DNA of 64,000 nucleotides. Source: Thermomicrobium sp. 4228-Ro. Lineage in GTDB: Bacteria; Chloroflexota; Chloroflexia; Thermomicrobiales; Thermomicrobiaceae. Shown piece after piece: positions 61,576 through 64,000 of this stretch. Under the pieces are notes generated by a model that was given only the letters and a program-made list of their open reading frames with translations, was not told the origin of the DNA and ran no database searches. The DNA is taken from assembly GCF_026241205.1 (NCBI RefSeq), contig NZ_JAPFQM010000001.1:372001-436000 (forward strand), read 5' to 3'. A program made the position numbers and the translations under genes. Numbering within the stretch: position 1 is the first letter of the stretch; each line of letters opens with the position of its first letter.

Positions 61576-61689
61576 AATGGCGCTGAGGCAACGCTGCCTA
61601 GACGGTTCCGACCGTTCCCTGCACCGTCCGGCCGGGTTTCCTGCGCAACGGAGCGCTCTCTTGCAGCGAAACGTACAGGGGACGCTCCG
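61573..61689 (+). promoter_or_regulatory. Leader with possible promoter and hairpin before the ThDP enzyme gene
   Basis: TAGAAT (61573-61578) is preceded at 17 nt by CGGACA, a weak -35. A 7-bp hairpin pairs CGGAGCG (61649-61655) with CGCTCCG (61683-61689) just before the GGAAAGGAG ribosome site. It may be a regulatory leader or simply local structure. Confidence 0.35.
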
Positions 61690-61716
61690 CTCGCTTTCGG
61701 CGGAAAGGAGACAGAG

Positions 61717-63342
61717 ATGCCGGTTCTGACTGGCGGCCAAGCGCTGGTGGCGCAACTCTTGCAGGAGGGGATCGAAATCGTTTTCGGTCTTCCCGGTGTG
61801 CAACTCGATTGGGCGTTCGACGCACTCTACGAGGCTCGCGACCACATCCGCGTGATCCACACACGCCACGAACAGGCAACGAGCTACATGGCTGACGGGT
61901 ACGCTCGAACCACCGGCAAAATCGGGATGTGTCTGGTCGTCCCCGGTCCTGGTGTACTGAATGCCATGGCAGGTCTCGCGACCGCCTACGCGTGTAACTC
62001 GCGCGTCCTCTGTGTCACCGGCCAAATCCCATCCGATCAGATCGGCAAAGGGCGAGGATTCTTGCATGAAATCCCGTACCAGCTCGAAACGCTCCGTTCG
62101 GTGACCAAGTGGGTCGCACGGGTGACGACACCGGAAGACGTTCCAGGGCGCGTACACGAGGCGTTCGAACAACTCTTCAGCGGACGGCCACGTCCCGTCG
62201 CGCTGGAAATCCCCCCAGACGTGCTCCAGAAGGCTGCCGAGGTCGAACTCGTCGCACCGATACGCCCGGAGCCACCCGAACCGGATCCGGAACTCATCGA
62301 ACAAGCGGCTCAGCTCTTGGGGAAAGCCGAGCGTCCACTCATCTTCGCCGGGGGCGGTGTACTCGTCGCCGAAGCGTGGAACGAGCTGCGGGAGCTCGCT
62401 GAACAACTCGAGGCACCGGTCGTCCTCACGATGGACGGCAAAGGTGCACTCGACGACCGACACGATCTCGCGCAGAACATCATCGCCGCTCGAGAACTCA
62501 CTCCGCAATCGGATGTCATTTTGGTCGTCGGGACGCGCTTCCTCCAGCCAGCGATGTCCGACTGGGGACCGCACGATCAGGCCGTCATTCAGATGGACAT
62601 CGACCCGGAGGAGATCGGCCGGAACTACCCTCCGACGATCGGGATCGTTGCCGACGCCAAACGAGGACTCACCGCCTTGCTGGAGCGACTCCCCCTCTAT
62701 AACCAGCAGCGAGCGTCACGGCGCAGCGAACTCCGAGCCTTGAAGGAGCGGGTCGCCGATCTCCTCTGGGAAGTCCAGCCGCAAGCGTCGTTCGCAATGG
62801 CGCTCCGCCAAGCGCTTCCCGAGGACAGCATCGTGGTCAGCGAGAGCACGCAGGTCGGCTACTGGACGTGGAACGCTTTCCCCGTCTACCAGCCCCGCAC
62901 GTTTCTGACGTCCGGCTACCAGGGGACGCTGGGTTTCGGTTTCGCGACAGCGCTCGGAGCCAAGGCCGGGAATCCCGGTCGTGCCGTGCTTTCGATCAAT
63001 GGAGACGGCGGTTTTCTCTACAATCTTCCGGAACTGGCGACGATGGTGCAGCACCGCCTCGATGTCATCACTGTCGTCTTCAACGACAACGCCTATGGGA
63101 ACGTCCGCCGCATTCAGAAGGAACGGTTCGGTGGCCGGTTCATCGCATCGGACCTCTATAACCCAGACTTCGTCGCGCTCGCGCGGAGTTTCGGAATCGA
63201 GGGCGCTCGCGTCCATACGCCCGAGCAACTCCGCGATATTGTGGCCGATGCGGTCGCGGATCCGCGACCGATTCTCATCGAAGTGCCGGTCGGGGAAATG
63301 CCGAGCATCTGGGGAATCGTGAACGCCGGTCGCCGCTACTGA
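61717..63342 (+). CDS. Thiamine pyrophosphate enzyme of the acetolactate synthase family
   Basis: 541 residues, ATG behind GGAAAGGAG. Three domains: N-terminal pyrimidine-binding part with the ThDP Glu in HTRHEQATSYMADGYAR, a central domain (AERPLIFAGGGVL), and the C-terminal pyrophosphate-binding part GDGGFLYNLPELATMVQHRL ending in FNDNAYGN. It is similar to IlvB but differs from the ilvB fragment at the window start and has no small subunit beside it. It could be a catabolic acetolactate synthase, a glyoxylate carboligase-like enzyme or a 2-keto acid decarboxylase. Confidence 0.85.
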   Translation: MPVLTGGQALVAQLLQEGIEIVFGLPGVQLDWAFDALYEARDHIRVIHTRHEQATSYMADGYARTTGKIGMCLVVPGPGVLNAMAGLATAYACNSRVLCVTGQIPSDQIGKGRGFLHEIPYQLETLRSVTKWVARVTTPEDVPGRVHEAFEQLFSGRPRPVALEIPPDVLQKAAEVELVAPIRPEPPEPDPELIEQAAQLLGKAERPLIFAGGGVLVAEAWNELRELAEQLEAPVVLTMDGKGALDDRHDLAQNIIAARELTPQSDVILVVGTRFLQPAMSDWGPHDQAVIQMDIDPEEIGRNYPPTIGIVADAKRGLTALLERLPLYNQQRASRRSELRALKERVADLLWEVQPQASFAMALRQALPEDSIVVSESTQVGYWTWNAFPVYQPRTFLTSGYQGTLGFGFATALGAKAGNPGRAVLSINGDGGFLYNLPELATMVQHRLDVITVVFNDNAYGNVRRIQKERFGGRFIASDLYNPDFVALARSFGIEGARVHTPEQLRDIVADAVADPRPILIEVPVGEMPSIWGIVNAGRRY

Positions 63343-63370
63343 CCGCTCGCCTGGAGCAGAGAGCGAAGGT

Positions 63371-63398
63371 CGGGGTGGCGGAACTCATCGCCACCCCG
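63371..63398. terminator. Bidirectional terminator hairpin
   Basis: A perfect 10-bp stem pairs CGGGGTGGCG (63371-63380) with CGCCACCCCG (63389-63398) around an 8-nt loop, in the 73-bp gap between convergent stops of the ThDP enzyme and the oxidase subunit gene. No T tract follows. Confidence 0.65.
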
Positions 63399-63415
63399 CT
63401 CCTACCTTGCAGAGC

Positions 63416-64000
63416 TCAATAGACCTTGATCGGTGGGGACACACTGTTGAGCGGCAAGTAGAGTACGAACAACGGAATGTACGCGATCGCGACCAGAATG
63501 ACACCGACGAGGAACCAGAAACCGAGACGGTCCCAGAGAGGCGCCGTTTCACGGGCACCGAACCGCATCTCGGCCACCGGGATCTCCATCGGCTGGGCGA
63601 GCCGGCGGCCAGCTAACAGTGTCCAGAGGATAACGATGAAGTAGAGCGCCCCGCTGATCACCATCAGGGTACCACCGATGGCGGTCAACCAGTTGTCGAG
63701 ACCGGCGCTGATGAGGTCGCGGTACGGTGCCTCTCCGATCGACGAGCGACGCGGCTCGCCGAGGAGTCCAGCCGCGATCTGCCCACGCGCGAAGAGGAGG
63801 ACACCGACGAACCACAACCACGCCTGAGCGAGCGCCAGGCGACGCCCCATGAGCTCACGGCCGCTCAGGTACGGGATCAGCCAGTAGGTGATCCCGATGA
63901 AGGAGAGAGCCACCGCTGTCCCCACCGTCATGTGGAAATGGCCAGGGATGAAGGACGTATTGTGTACGACATTGTTGAGGTTATAACTCGCATTGACGAT
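63416..64000 (-). CDS. Haem-copper terminal oxidase subunit I, C-terminal part
   Basis: The frame is open to the right window edge (about 194 residues, 3' part of the gene). VVHNTSFIPGHFHMTVGTAV carries the haem-binding His pair of subunit I. The following helices (ALSFIGITYWLIPYLSG, AQAWLWFVGVLLFARGQIAA, NWLTAIGGTLMVISGALYFI, FWFLVGVILVAIAYIPLFV) fit the C-terminal membrane part of a B-type (ba3-like) oxidase, though the type cannot be proved from this fragment. It reduces O2 and pumps protons. Its upstream part and subunit II lie beyond 64000. Confidence 0.9.
   Translation of the reverse strand: MVNASYNLNNVVHNTSFIPGHFHMTVGTAVALSFIGITYWLIPYLSGRELMGRRLALAQAWLWFVGVLLFARGQIAAGLLGEPRRSSIGEAPYRDLISAGLDNWLTAIGGTLMVISGALYFIVILWTLLAGRRLAQPMEIPVAEMRFGARETAPLWDRLGFWFLVGVILVAIAYIPLFVLYLPLNSVSPPIKVY

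Overview
The window is high-G+C bacterial chromosome with tightly packed genes on both strands. It most resembles the Chloroflexota class Thermomicrobia (Thermomicrobium/Sphaerobacter type). The basis is inference from gene content: an archaeal-type short ProRS, DUF3090, an FhaA/FhaB-like pair, a group-III-like PfkA signature, a B-type haem-copper oxidase fragment, and secreted proteins built from a recurrent 'FGYP' module. No rRNA, CRISPR array, insertion sequence or prophage was seen.

Layout. 1-2.4 kb: branched-chain amino-acid operon (ilvB 3' end, ilvN, ilvC). 2.4-5.4 kb: rpsO and pnp with a structured RNA between them. 5.4-13.6 kb: membrane flippase-like protein, LarE-type sulfur transferase, DUF167, GT2 glycosyltransferase, secreted FGYP/glycosidase protein, two FHA proteins, a molybdopterin-binding-domain protein, rpe. 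13.7-15.0 kb: tRNA-Arg(GCG), tRNA-Ser(CGA) and tRNA-Ser(GGA) around a decayed YfhO-like membrane gene. 15.1-24.7 kb: proS, pfkA, an AIR-synthase-like gene, a Tat/lipoprotein glycosidase, DUF3090, ggt, an RNase Z-like gene, a cupredoxin lipoprotein and one unknown. 25.1-28.0 kb: TPP riboswitch and a thiamine-precursor ABC transporter. 28.1-30.0 kb: nadC-nadA. 30.4-33.4 kb: FGYP protein with an almost perfect 384-bp tandem duplication, a Mop-domain gene and decayed sequence. 33.7-33.8 kb: two tRNA-Thr genes.

34.4-46.2 kb is the most interesting part. Leftward runs a molybdenum hydroxylase (coxM-, coxS-, coxL-like; the large subunit carries one frameshift), two cyclase-family metal hydrolases and a zinc alcohol dehydrogenase. 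Rightward run DUF2877 (allH/ylbF), fdrA (allF), DUF1116 (allG/ylbE) and carbamate kinase (allK), the gene set of oxamate/oxalurate transcarbamylase. Together they suggest a catabolic route in which a nitrogen heterocycle is hydroxylated and ring-opened, a carbamoyl group is moved to phosphate, and carbamoyl phosphate makes ATP. A promoter, a 26-nt inverted repeat and a leader with an intrinsic terminator and a competing helix precede allF; this is a candidate undescribed riboswitch or attenuator.

46.3-64 kb: a third FGYP protein, a sigma-factor-like gene next to polX, a mgtE/MBL hydrolase/MFS group, an FAD oxidoreductase, sucA-sucB with an alpha/beta hydrolase, a second ThDP enzyme of the acetolactate synthase family, and the 3' end of a terminal oxidase subunit I.
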